Source: Lentimicrobiaceae bacterium
GTDB taxonomy: Bacteria > Bacteroidota > Bacteroidia > Bacteroidales > JAGONC01
Direction of reading: 5' to 3'
Length of the DNA: 39,196 bases
Assembly: GCA_017993235.1 (NCBI GenBank)
Contig: JAGONC010000031.1
Coordinates: 1-39,196 of the forward strand
In this document: positions 1-8,171 of the stretch, one piece after another
Layout of the letters: every line of letters begins with the position of its first letter
How positions within the stretch are numbered: the stretch's first letter is position 1
The notes under the pieces: model-generated
Database searches by the model: none
What the model was told of the DNA's origin: nothing
Seen by the model: only the letters and a program-made list of their open reading frames with translations
Translations under genes and position numbers: made by a program

Positions 1-132
1 AATATTCTACTGTACTTTTTTATCTATATGTGAAAGAAATTATTTTTTCATCCCTACTGACTGTTTAGTTTTAGATTTTGCAAATATATAAAATTATGTG
101 GCAGCTTCCTAATATTGCAGCTAACGTATCTG

Positions 133-152
133 TAACACTCTTGGTGGTGTTA
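133..152. repeat. Small hairpin TAACAC / GTGTTA
   Basis: A 6-bp perfect stem (133-138 pairs with 147-152) encloses an 8-base loop. It sits 28 bases before a second, larger hairpin. Similar short imperfect stems with TAAC/GTTA ends occur in folded recombination sites of the attC kind, but the full attC consensus is not met here. Confidence 0.45.
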
Positions 153-180
153 TGTTATATCTGTGCAGAGGAAGGGGTTG

Positions 181-210
181 TGTTATACAGCCAAAATGGG
201 TGGCTTAACA
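181..210. repeat. Bulged hairpin TGTTA-AGCCA / TGGCT-TAACA
   Basis: Two 5-bp perfect stem segments (181-185 with 206-210, and 189-193 with 201-205) are separated by a three-base bulge on one side only (186-188) and closed by a 7-base loop. A one-sided bulge within a short stem recalls folded attC sites. No neighbouring full copy is visible, so the resemblance is structural only. Confidence 0.45.
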
Positions 211-412
211 AACCATGACAAGGGCCCCCAACCTTCCCTGAATGATCGTACAACAAATCCTCCCAACCTTTCATAATCAATCTCGCTTCGTGAATACATG
301 AACATAAATCCGTAATTCTCAGACGTTAAAATTACTTACTCTTGAACGAAATTCAAAGATTTAATCAATAAACCTATCGTGCTTGCATATCTTTTTTGTG
401 CATCCAAATTCC

Positions 413-1504
413 CTAATCCAAATCCAGATTGTCCAACGGACTCTTAATCTTGTCCAAACCCCTCTTGGTAATATGCGTGTAAATCTCCGTGGTCTTGGGA
501 TTCTGATGACCCAACAACGCCTGTATGTACCGCAGATCCGTTCCCCTTTCCAGTAGATGCGTTGCGAAACTGTGTCGCAGGGTGTGAACCGTCGCATACT
601 TCTTGATCCCGGCCTTCTCCTTGGCTTGCCTGAAAACCTTTTGCACACTGGTTGGGGAATACTGCCCGCCAAACTGACCCTCAAAAAGCCACTCCCTGGG
701 ATGATATTGCCTGAAATAGTCTCTGAGTAATATCAAAACTTTTTCTGAAAGTAAGGAAACCCTGTCCTTCTTGCCCTTACCCTGCTTCACAATGAGTAAC
801 ATTCGCTTTGAATCAACGTCCTGGATCTTTAAATTGATCAATTCTCCCAATCGCAATCCCGAAGAATAAATTAACCATAACATAGCCCTGTGTTTGAGGT
901 TGCCTGTGCACTTCAAGATAGCAACGACCTCCTCCTCACTCAACACATTCGGAAGCTGACGCCCCTTCTTGGGCCTCTGCACATAATAGGACCTCACAGG
1001 ACGCCCCAATACCTGCTCGTAAAAAAACTTTATAGCATTGATCGACTGGTTCTGATAAGAAGTCGATATATCACGCTCTTCAATCAGGTACAACAAGAAA
1101 TCCCTGATCTGTGTCTCAGAAATCTTTTCCGGGTCAAGATCCTGGTAATACAGTAGGAATTCATTGAACATGTGCCGGTACGTCCTGATGGTTCGAGGGC
1201 TGTAATCTTTTAATGTCAGTGTTTTGATGAATTCCTGCATACCAAGGGATGCTTTCCCGGAGAACCCAACATCTTTCAATTCTTGGAGCTTATTTTCGGT
1301 GAACTCGATTTTACCGGTGAACCGCTTATTAAGCTTCTCCAACGGTCCAGCCAGCAACGAAATGTGCCAGCAACGCTCAGCCGGCGACCACCGCGCTCCG
1401 GGAATGGTCCGGATCAGCTCAATGATCTCCTTATCATACGGGAAATACAACTTTAACCGCTCCCTGCTCTCAATGACTCCTTTTTCAACCTGGATCGTTT
1501 TCAT
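413..1504 (-). CDS. Tyrosine recombinase/integrase with extra N-terminal domain
   Basis: This 363-residue protein would cut and rejoin DNA through a 3'-phosphotyrosine. The catalytic half carries the full set expected for the family: R218 (SGLRLGE), K243 (GKGKKDR), H307 and R310 (HTLRHSF), H333 (LLGHQ) and Y342 (EIYTH). A core-binding SAM-like domain spans about 84-175. In front of it, residues 1-70 form an extra domain (FPYDKEIIELI..IPGARWS) that Xer proteins lack. The tail SPLDNL resembles the end of integron integrases, but the roughly 20-residue insertion typical of IntI before the HxxR motif is absent, so a true IntI is not supported. ATG at 1504 is preceded by A/T-rich sequence without a Shine-Dalgarno. 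The gene stands alone and points toward the repeat-bearing left edge. It could serve a mobile element, a cassette array, or inversion of local DNA. Confidence 0.9.
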   Translation of the reverse strand: MKTIQVEKGVIESRERLKLYFPYDKEIIELIRTIPGARWSPAERCWHISLLAGPLEKLNKRFTGKIEFTENKLQELKDVGFSGKASLGMQEFIKTLTLKDYSPRTIRTYRHMFNEFLLYYQDLDPEKISETQIRDFLLYLIEERDISTSYQNQSINAIKFFYEQVLGRPVRSYYVQRPKKGRQLPNVLSEEEVVAILKCTGNLKHRAMLWLIYSSGLRLGELINLKIQDVDSKRMLLIVKQGKGKKDRVSLLSEKVLILLRDYFRQYHPREWLFEGQFGGQYSPTSVQKVFRQAKEKAGIKKYATVHTLRHSFATHLLERGTDLRYIQALLGHQNPKTTEIYTHITKRGLDKIKSPLDNLDLD

Positions 1505-1631
1505 GGTGTTTTATTGGTTAATCCGGAAATGAGGAAAATGTGACCCGGTTCGAGACGTGGAAAGTAAATGGATGGCTAAAAAACTGCAAACCCGGGAACC
1601 TGAAGTTCCTTAAACTTCTGACCGCTGATCA

Positions 1632-4082
1632 CTAATCCCCTGATGCAGCAAACTTTCGTTGCTTCCACCATGCAAAAAAGGATACCACGGCCACGGCAAC
1701 CAGGGTGTAATAGACAAACATGGGTACAGGTACCGGATCCCCGCCCGCATAGGAATGCATTCCCGAAAGGTAATAATTGACCCCGAAATAGGTCATCAGT
1801 ACCGAACTGAACCCAATCAGCGCGGCGAAGCTAAAGGCAAAGATGCCCCGCAGGCCCGGAATCATCCGCATGTGCGTGATGAAAGCATATACCAGCACGG
1901 TGATCAGTGCCCAGGTCTCCTTGGGATCCCAGCCCCAGTACCGTCCCCAGGATTCGTTGGCCCAGACAGCCCCCAGGAAAGTGCCCATGGTGAGCAGGAC
2001 CAACCCGATCGTAAGGTTGATCTCGTTGATGTGGGTCAGCTCAGCCAGGCTCAGCGTCAGTTTTGACCGGTTCCGGTCTGTCCTGAAAATGATCAGCACC
2101 AGTACCAGAAATCCCAACAGGGCGCCGATGGCCAGAAAACTGTAGCTGGCAGTGATCACAGCCACATGGATGATCAGCCAGAACGATTTCAATACCGGTA
2201 CAAGATTCGTGATCTGGGGATCCAACCAGGCCATATTGCTCACCATCAGTGCCAGGGAAGCCAGTACGGTGGTGATTGCCAGGGCGATGAGGGATCGCCT
2301 GGAAAAGATCAAACCCGATAGAACGATCGCCCAGGCGATGTAAATCATCGTTTCGTACCCGTTGCTCCAGGGAGCGTGCCCGGATATGTACCAGCGGGCG
2401 GCAAGCCCGGCTGTGTGCAGGATGAAAAGCACACTGATCAGGACGATGAATGTCCGCTTCATCCATTTTGCGGTTTGTTTTCCTGACACGATCTCTGCTA
2501 TGAGCAGGACCAGGAAAAGGAAACCGACCAATCCATAGACCGGAAACAACCGTTTGAATAGATTCATCCGGTTATAGGTGATCTCCGCCTTCCTTTTTAA
2601 ATCGGAGGGATATACTTCTTTTCCGTACCTTTCCTGGTAGATCCTGATCATGTTGACCGACTTGCCGGCCAGATCCCAGGTTCCGTTTTCAGTTGCATCC
2701 TTCACCGCTCCGAGGTAAATGGAGAGGATATTGTACACAAATTCGGCGTTGGCGCTGTCGGGTGGCTGCCCCGATTCCTGTGCCGGAGAATGCCAGGTAT
2801 GGGTGGAATCCTCGGGTATGGGAAAGATCCTCAGGACAGCGCCCGAGTAGATCAGGTAACAGATATTCATCCTCTCATCCACCTTGATGACATCCTTATC
2901 AAAGGCACTGCGTTGAGCCGGTTTTTTACTGTATGCTTCCTCCACATACGGGCCTATCTTGTAGATCCCGTTATCCAGGTTGATGAGGTCTTCGTAGGAA
3001 GCATAATTTCCCCTGGTTCCGATGACCTTCTTCAGCGATTCGTCGCAAAGCCTGATCATGGGTATTTTTTGCCACGCCACCGGATCAGCGATCATACCCA
3101 GCAAGACCTGGTCGGAATTCAATCCCATGAACCTGTCTTTTCTGTATACCTTCCGCAGGAGTTCCGACGACAGGGTATTGATGGGCTTGATCCGGCCCCC
3201 GTTGTCCTGAACCATGAGTTCTCCAAACCGCCTGGCGTGGTTTTTATCAATTGTTTTCAGCTCATTCGACGGATTTTGACCCGGGGGAGATGATTGTCCG
3301 GCCGCCTGCAGGATAACGAAAAGAAAACCGGTGATCAGCAGGAGCGCATTTTTTCTTTCCAGGCTGGTTCGTTTCAACTCGCCGATCAGGAACCGGAAAC
3401 GGCTTTTTCGGCTGAAGAGGTTCATAATCAGCCCGGCAGCCAGAAGAAAATAACCTGTATACGTTACGAATGTTCCCCAGAAATCGTGGTTGACCGATAA
3501 TACCGTACCCCGTTCATCCGCGTCGTACGACGACTGGTAGAAGCGGTATCCACCGTAGCTCAGTACGTTGTTCATGAAAATCCGCCGTGGTTCATTTATG
3601 CCGTGGCGTTCATCCACCAGGGTAACCTCACTTGCAAAGGAGGAGGGGCTCATGGAACCGGGATACCGTTCCAGCTGAAAATCACGGAGCTCCAGCGAGA
3701 ATGGGATGATGACCTGCTGGTTGGTCTGGTCCAGAATGATCACGTTGGATTTTTCATTTTCCCTGATGTGCATGGTTCCTTCAAAACCCGTGAACCGGGT
3801 GATGGCAGCACCCATCAGGATGACGATAAAGCCGGTGTGAAAGATCAGGGCAGGGTATTTTTTCCGTTGGATTAGCTTATCCCGAAGGATATTGCCCAGC
3901 ATGCTGATCCCGGCCACCGCCAGCAGGATCTCGAACCAGGCTGCACTGTAGACAAAGGCTCTGGCTGAATCCGTTCCAAAATCATTCTCGATGAATGTGG
4001 CGATAGCGATAGAAAGAGCAACGACCAGCATTACGGCCATTGCAAACTGGATGGAAAAGAAAAATCCGATAAGTTTTTTCAT
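1632..4082 (-). CDS. ccsBA: CcsBA-type cytochrome c biogenesis protein (ResB-ResC fusion)
   Basis: System II cytochrome c synthase: it carries haem across the inner membrane and attaches it to apocytochrome CXXCH motifs. The 816-residue product starts with a ResB/CcsB-like part (membrane segments near 11-30, 48-64, 78-95 and 205-221) and a long periplasmic region (about 265-505). It ends with CcsA, which carries the tryptophan-rich WWD haem-binding motif WGRYWGWDPKETW (712-724) and likely haem-ligand histidines H639 and H776. The frame is open 59 codons further upstream, but that stretch is antisense to the Gly-rich tail of the next gene; I therefore chose ATG at 4082, which follows an AGGAGG three bases upstream. 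It is the last gene of the minus-strand run lemA-TPM-TPM. The ResB part is shorter than a free-standing ResB, as is usual for these fusions. Confidence 0.93.
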   Translation of the reverse strand: MKKLIGFFFSIQFAMAVMLVVALSIAIATFIENDFGTDSARAFVYSAAWFEILLAVAGISMLGNILRDKLIQRKKYPALIFHTGFIVILMGAAITRFTGFEGTMHIRENEKSNVIILDQTNQQVIIPFSLELRDFQLERYPGSMSPSSFASEVTLVDERHGINEPRRIFMNNVLSYGGYRFYQSSYDADERGTVLSVNHDFWGTFVTYTGYFLLAAGLIMNLFSRKSRFRFLIGELKRTSLERKNALLLITGFLFVILQAAGQSSPPGQNPSNELKTIDKNHARRFGELMVQDNGGRIKPINTLSSELLRKVYRKDRFMGLNSDQVLLGMIADPVAWQKIPMIRLCDESLKKVIGTRGNYASYEDLINLDNGIYKIGPYVEEAYSKKPAQRSAFDKDVIKVDERMNICYLIYSGAVLRIFPIPEDSTHTWHSPAQESGQPPDSANAEFVYNILSIYLGAVKDATENGTWDLAGKSVNMIRIYQERYGKEVYPSDLKRKAEITYNRMNLFKRLFPVYGLVGFLFLVLLIAEIVSGKQTAKWMKRTFIVLISVLFILHTAGLAARWYISGHAPWSNGYETMIYIAWAIVLSGLIFSRRSLIALAITTVLASLALMVSNMAWLDPQITNLVPVLKSFWLIIHVAVITASYSFLAIGALLGFLVLVLIIFRTDRNRSKLTLSLAELTHINEINLTIGLVLLTMGTFLGAVWANESWGRYWGWDPKETWALITVLVYAFITHMRMIPGLRGIFAFSFAALIGFSSVLMTYFGVNYYLSGMHSYAGGDPVPVPMFVYYTLVAVAVVSFFAWWKQRKFAASGD

Positions 4083-4119
4083 AATCCTCCTGCTTCCCGC
4101 CTCCTGCCTCCGCCTCCCT

Positions 4120-4959
4120 TTACCAGGAGCCTCCCGCTCCGCCACCGCCAAAGCTTCCGCCGCCGAAGCCACCAAAACCGCCGCCACCGCCGAAGCCTCC
4201 TCCGCCTCCGAAACCTCCACGACCTCCCTTAAAGTCACCCCAGCTGCCACTATTGCCACCTTTACCCATACTGTTCAGTATCCACAGGGTGGTCCACCAG
4301 GGAATGGATTTTTTACCAGCAGCGTAATAATTGCCCCGTTTACCACTAAAAATAGCAAACACGATGATGAAGATGATCAACGGGATGAGAAAAGCCCAGG
4401 GAGAGGTTTCAATTTGCTTTTCATACTGCTCTGCAGTATATTCCCCGGATGCCAGCGACATCAGAATGTTCACCGCATTGTCCAGACCGGTGAAGTAATC
4501 ATTCTGCCTGAAAGCCGGGATCATTTCGTTATTCACGATCCGCTCGGCAAGTGCATCGGGTATGGCGCCTTCCAGCCCATACCCGGTGGCGATGAAGACA
4601 TCTCCTGACTCCGATGTTGTCTTGGGTTTCAGCAAAACCACAATCCCGTTGTTGAATCCCTTTTGCCCCACACCCCAGGTCTCTCCAATCTCATAGGCGT
4701 AAGCAGCCTTATCATTACCCCCAAGGGAATTCACAATGACAATGGCAATCTGGGTGGAGGTTGTATCATTGAAGTGAACCAGTTTATCCTCCAGGTATCG
4801 GATCTGATCCTCCGACAGCAGTCCGGTAAAATCGTTGACCAGCCGTGGTGGATAAGGCCTTTCGGGTATGTTCTGGCTGAATGCGGTAATCGGTACTGCA
4901 ACCAGGAAGAGCAGCATCAATGCCAGGTGCTTGTTTATATGGGCAAGTTTTGGCATCAT
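4120..4959 (-). CDS. TPM-domain exported membrane protein with Gly-rich tail (YgcG-like)
   Basis: A 279-residue protein with a signal peptide (residues 1-29, ending AFSQ), a TPM domain (about 37-170, with YPPRLVNDFTGLLS at its start and GYGLEGAIPDA inside), one membrane segment (about 190-207) and a C-terminal tail made almost only of glycine, phenylalanine and serine (about 236-279). TPM domains of this kind occur beside LemA in many bacteria; a phosphatase activity has been proposed for some, and a role in photosystem maintenance is known for plant homologues. There are two adjacent ATGs at 4959 and 4956; an AGGAGG at 4964-4969 is 4 and 7 bases from them, so the second may be the one used. 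Twelve bases separate it from the upstream TPM gene. Confidence 0.85.
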   Translation of the reverse strand: MMPKLAHINKHLALMLLFLVAVPITAFSQNIPERPYPPRLVNDFTGLLSEDQIRYLEDKLVHFNDTTSTQIAIVIVNSLGGNDKAAYAYEIGETWGVGQKGFNNGIVVLLKPKTTSESGDVFIATGYGLEGAIPDALAERIVNNEMIPAFRQNDYFTGLDNAVNILMSLASGEYTAEQYEKQIETSPWAFLIPLIIFIIVFAIFSGKRGNYYAAGKKSIPWWTTLWILNSMGKGGNSGSWGDFKGGRGGFGGGGGFGGGGGFGGFGGGSFGGGGAGGSW

Positions 4960-4971
4960 GGGGCCTCCTGT

Positions 4972-5418
4972 TTATTCATCACTGAACGATATGTCGTCCG
5001 GGAGCTCATTGATATCACCGCTAACATAGGGGAAATGCTTTTTCAGCTGCAATCCTGCTTTCTCGATGGCATAAAGGAGGCCCTCGAGAAATTTGTTTTC
5101 GCGGAAATGGCTGATCATATCCTCTTCAATGTTATCCCAGAAATTTTCCGGTACAACCGCATTGATGCCAGCATCGCCAATGATGGCGAACTTTCGGTTA
5201 TGAATGGCAAGATAAATAAGGATTCCGTTGCGAAGTCGGGTTTCGTGCATTTTAAGCTTTTCAAACAATCTGGATGCACGATCCATCACATCTCCTGTGC
5301 AGGTAGTTTCAATGTGAACCCTGATCTCTCCGGAGGTATCCAACTCTGCCTGCCGGATCGCCATTCTGATATCTTCCTTTTCTAAGGCTGTGAAGAAAGC
5401 AGACGCTTTAATCTTCAT
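4972..5418 (-). CDS. TPM-domain protein, cytoplasmic form
   Basis: A 148-residue TPM-family protein without signal peptide or membrane segment. Family marks are SGEIRVHIE near the start, RNGILIYLA in the middle and IGDAGINAVVPENFW before the last helices. The frame is open from a TTG at 5424, but the ATG at 5418 lies two bases after the LemA stop codon and gives the natural start MKIKASAFF. Tight spacing on both sides (2 bases to lemA, 12 bases to the Gly-rich TPM gene) indicates one transcript. The pairing of a soluble and an exported TPM protein behind LemA is common in this phylum; the biochemical job is not established. Confidence 0.82.
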   Translation of the reverse strand: MKIKASAFFTALEKEDIRMAIRQAELDTSGEIRVHIETTCTGDVMDRASRLFEKLKMHETRLRNGILIYLAIHNRKFAIIGDAGINAVVPENFWDNIEEDMISHFRENKFLEGLLYAIEKAGLQLKKHFPYVSGDINELPDDISFSDE

Positions 5419-5420
5419 GA

Positions 5421-6020
5421 TCAAAATTCCACTTTGGGTGCTTCGTCAGCGCCAGGTTTTGCTTCAAAGTAGGGTTTTCTGTCAAATCCAAACAGACCGG
5501 CGACAATGTTGCGCGGAAAACTGCGGATACTGGTATTGTATTCCCTGGCCGTGTCATTGAATTTCTGCCGTTCCACGGTGATCCTGTTCTCAGTGCCTTC
5601 CAGCTGAGCCTGAAGTTCAAGGAAATTCTGGTTCGCTTTCAGGTCAGGATACTGTTCGACCGTGACCAGTAACCGGGAGAGTGCGGAACTCAATTCTCCC
5701 TGTGCCTGCTCGAATTGCTGGAGTGCCTCAGGCGTAAGTTTTTCAGGATCAATGGTTATCGAGGAGGCTTTCGCCCTGGCCTCAATCACCCGTGTGAAGG
5801 TTTCCTGCTCATGTTCAGCATATCCCTTTACGGTAGCGACAAGGTTTGGAATCAGGTCAGCCCTTCGCTGGTAGACATTCTCAACCTGTGCCCACTGGGC
5901 GGATACTTTTTCTTCCAGCGTCACCAGGTTATTGTAAATACCTGTTGCCCAGCCGATAAAAAGCAGGACAAGCAGCAGGATCACTGCAATGACTACCCAT
6001 TTTGTGTACTTGTTTGACAT
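5421..6020 (-). CDS. lemA: LemA family protein
   Basis: A 199-residue membrane-anchored coiled-coil protein. An N-terminal membrane segment (about 8-27) is followed by the LemA signature: YNNLVTLEEKVSAQWAQVEN, then RRADLIPNLVATVKGYA, and the C-terminal YNTSIRSFPRNIVAGLFGF. LemA proteins form an anti-parallel helical bundle facing the periplasm; their role is not settled. It heads the minus-strand run with two TPM genes and ccsBA. The 5' side holds an 8-bp AT tandem repeat and no clear promoter box. Confidence 0.93.
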   Translation of the reverse strand: MSNKYTKWVVIAVILLLVLLFIGWATGIYNNLVTLEEKVSAQWAQVENVYQRRADLIPNLVATVKGYAEHEQETFTRVIEARAKASSITIDPEKLTPEALQQFEQAQGELSSALSRLLVTVEQYPDLKANQNFLELQAQLEGTENRITVERQKFNDTAREYNTSIRSFPRNIVAGLFGFDRKPYFEAKPGADEAPKVEF

Positions 6021-6042
6021 GGAAATAAGGTTTAAATTCTTA

Positions 6043-6074
6043 AAATTGTCAAATTGTCAAATTGTCAAATTGTT
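6043..6074. repeat. Tandem 8-bp repeat AAATTGTC, about four copies
   Basis: The octamer AAATTGTC is repeated head to tail between the lemA start and the htpG stop, then degrades into a GTTAG/GCTAAC-containing stretch. It belongs to the same family as the AATTTGAC tracts near 11756, 26920 and 30057, here in inverse orientation. Confidence 0.85.
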
Positions 6075-6095
6075 AGACCGCTGACTGCTAACTAC

Positions 6096-8000
6096 CTACG
6101 ACAAAATCTCCACGCTTCGTTTCACAAAATTAGTCAAATCTTCGCCAGTCAGCATCTGTTGTGAAAGAAGTGCAAGATCTTTCAGTTGTTTGACCAACCG
6201 ATTCTGCTCCTCTGCATCTTCCATCCCCAGTAATTTTCCCATCACCGGGTGGTTGGTGTTGATCACAAAGTTATACGATTCCGGCATATCTTTCATAAAG
6301 GGCATTCCTCCGCCCAGCTTCGACATGTCTTTCATCCTGCGTATGAATTCGGGCTGGGTGATGATCACCGGTGGATCTTTTTCGCTCATACTCTCCAGGT
6401 GGATGATGAACCTGTCTTTGTCGAGGTCCTTTTCGAACAGTGCCTTCAGGTCATCCTTTTCTTTATCACTCAGTTTGGATGGCATTTCCTCCTCTTTCCT
6501 GATAAGCTTATCGATCACATCAGCGTCCACCCTCGTAAAATGACTGTTTTCCAGCTTCATCTCCAGCGTGTTGATGAAGTGGGGATCTAGCGGGCCATCC
6601 ATCACCAGTACGTCATAGCCTCTTTCTCTTGCGTTCTCAATGTAGCTGTGCTGCTCTTTTGCACTGGTTGCATAAAGGTAAACCAGTTTCTTGTCCTTAT
6701 CGGTCTGTGCATCTTTTATATGCGCAGCATAGTCTTCCATGGTGAAGTATTTTCCCCCGGTATTTTTGAAAAGAGCAAAATTGCGGGCTTTTTCATAGAA
6801 TTTATCGTCGGATATCATTCCGTATTCGATAAAAAGCTTAATATCTTCCCATTTCTTTTCAAATTCTTCCCGGTTGTTCTTAAAGATCTCTTCCAGACGG
6901 TCGGAGACTTTTTTTGTGATATGGTTGGATATTTTTTTGACGCTCGCATCACTTTGCAGGTAGCTTCGGGAGACATTGAGCGGTATGTCGGGGGAATCAA
7001 TGACCCCATGCAGCAGTGCAAGAAAATCAGGAACGATGCCTTCCACCGAGTCAGTCACAAATACCTGGTTGCAGTAGAGCTGGATCTTATCCTTTCTGAC
7101 GTCCAAATAGTTTGATATTTTGGGAAAATAAAGAATCCCTGTCAGGTTGAAAGGGTAATCCACATTCAGGTGAATGTTGAACAGGGGTTCATCAAAGGTT
7201 GCCGGATAAAGTTCCCTGTAAAAATTCAGGTAATCTTCATCTTTAAGCTCAGAAGGTTTACGGCGCCATGCAGGATTGATGTTATTGATGATCCGGGGTT
7301 TCTCCACTTCAACGGTTTTGGCATGCCCGTGCTCATCTTTTTCTCCTTCCACCGGTTCATACGTCTTTTCCGTTCCAAAGCGGATGGGTATGGGCAGGAA
7401 CTTGCAGTATTTCTTCAACAACTCGAGAATACGGTATTCATTCAGAAATTCTTCCGAATCCTTTGCGATATGAAGCGTAACGATGGTACCCCTGTCATCC
7501 TTTTCGGTTTCTTCCAGGGTATATTCCGGGGATCCGTCACATTCCCAGCGGACTGCCCTGGTAGCACCGCCTTTTTTATAGGTCTTGGTGAGAATTTCCA
7601 CCTTATCAGAGACCATAAACGTAGAATAGAATCCCAGTCCGAAATGGCCGATCAGGGATCGGGCTTCATCCTCACTTTTTCCCTTGAATTTTTTTACAAA
7701 CTCTTCAGCGCTTGAAAAAGCGATCTGGTTGATGTACCTGTCCACCTCTTCAGCCGTCATGCCAATTCCCCTGTCCCTGACGGTGATCGTTCTGTCTTTT
7801 TTATCAACTTCCACGATGATGGTCAGATCACCCAGCTCTTCTTTATATTTACCCAGGGAAGCGATGGTCTTTAATTTTTGAGTGGCATCCACTGCATTGG
7901 ATATCAGCTCCCTGAGGAAGATTTCGTGATCGGAGTAAAGAAATTTCTTGATGATGGGAAAAATGTTTTCAGTCCTGACCTGTATCGTTCCTTTTTCCAT
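6096..8000 (-). CDS. htpG: Chaperone HtpG (Hsp90 family)
   Basis: An ATP-driven cytoplasmic chaperone of 634 residues, the usual length. The N-terminal ATP-binding domain shows ELISNAVDA, DRGIGMT and GHFGLGFYS, the three nucleotide-contact motifs of the GHKL fold. The middle domain includes the conserved LPLNVSRSYLQ-type segment (here IPLNVSRSYLQS), and a C-terminal dimerisation domain follows. As in other bacterial forms there is no MEEVD tail. The frame is open 20 codons upstream of ATG 8000, but MEKGTIQVRTENIFPI is where the family starts. It appears to be a single-gene unit. Confidence 0.97.
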   Translation of the reverse strand: MEKGTIQVRTENIFPIIKKFLYSDHEIFLRELISNAVDATQKLKTIASLGKYKEELGDLTIIVEVDKKDRTITVRDRGIGMTAEEVDRYINQIAFSSAEEFVKKFKGKSEDEARSLIGHFGLGFYSTFMVSDKVEILTKTYKKGGATRAVRWECDGSPEYTLEETEKDDRGTIVTLHIAKDSEEFLNEYRILELLKKYCKFLPIPIRFGTEKTYEPVEGEKDEHGHAKTVEVEKPRIINNINPAWRRKPSELKDEDYLNFYRELYPATFDEPLFNIHLNVDYPFNLTGILYFPKISNYLDVRKDKIQLYCNQVFVTDSVEGIVPDFLALLHGVIDSPDIPLNVSRSYLQSDASVKKISNHITKKVSDRLEEIFKNNREEFEKKWEDIKLFIEYGMISDDKFYEKARNFALFKNTGGKYFTMEDYAAHIKDAQTDKDKKLVYLYATSAKEQHSYIENARERGYDVLVMDGPLDPHFINTLEMKLENSHFTRVDADVIDKLIRKEEEMPSKLSDKEKDDLKALFEKDLDKDRFIIHLESMSEKDPPVIITQPEFIRRMKDMSKLGGGMPFMKDMPESYNFVINTNHPVMGKLLGMEDAEEQNRLVKQLKDLALLSQQMLTGEDLTNFVKRSVEILS

Positions 8001-8073
8001 GGTGTTTATTTTTGAAGCTTTTGGTTTACAAAGGATATGCCATGCAGGGATGACTGACAAAATGTCGGGGGAG

Positions 8074-8171
8074 AAGTATAGATCTACGAACAGAGGATTG
8101 TTGATTTCTGATTTCTGAATTTAGTTCAGAAATCAAAATTCGATTGTTCCTCTGTTCGTAAATCCATACTT
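8074..8171. repeat. 98-bp long imperfect inverted repeat
   Basis: The left arm 8074-8119 pairs with the right arm 8125-8171 around a 5-base loop. The outer 23 bp pair with two mismatches (including an 11-bp perfect block ACGAACAGAGG), the inner 10-11 bp (GATTTCTGAA) pair perfectly, and the part between is loose. The stop codon and last 15 or so codons of the RuvC-like gene lie in the right arm. No T-run follows, so it does not look like a simple terminator; a MITE-like or other hairpin insertion is possible. Confidence 0.8.

Larger units (their letters stand above)
1..412. other. Gene-free AT-rich left edge with small inverted repeats
   Basis: No credible coding frame is seen in these 412 bases. 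The stretch is AT-rich at both ends, with a more GC-balanced core at about 100-240 that holds two hairpins (133-152 and 181-210) and recurring TGTAAC / TGTTAT words. It lies at the 3' side of the tyrosine recombinase gene. It may be an intergenic spacer or part of a recombination-site array cut by the window edge; the sequence alone does not decide. Confidence 0.6.

Noticed and set aside
413..1504. Calling the recombinase an integron integrase IntI
   Set aside because: The IntI-specific insertion of about 20 residues before the HxxR box is absent, and the extra N-terminal domain is foreign to IntI.
1595..1612. Short hairpin GGAAC-ctgaa-GTTCC after ccsBA
   Set aside because: A stem of five base pairs with a GC/T-poor surround is too weak for a terminator call.
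4083..4259. 59-codon N-terminal extension of the ccsBA frame
   Set aside because: It is Ala/Val/Glu-rich and lies antisense to the Gly-rich tail of the TPM protein; the conserved membrane start MKKLIGFFF follows at 4082 with an AGGAGG before it.
3991..4608. 205-codon open frame on the plus strand, Ala/Thr-rich
   Set aside because: Antisense to the TPM Gly-rich gene; its Ala/Thr bias is the complement of Gly codons.
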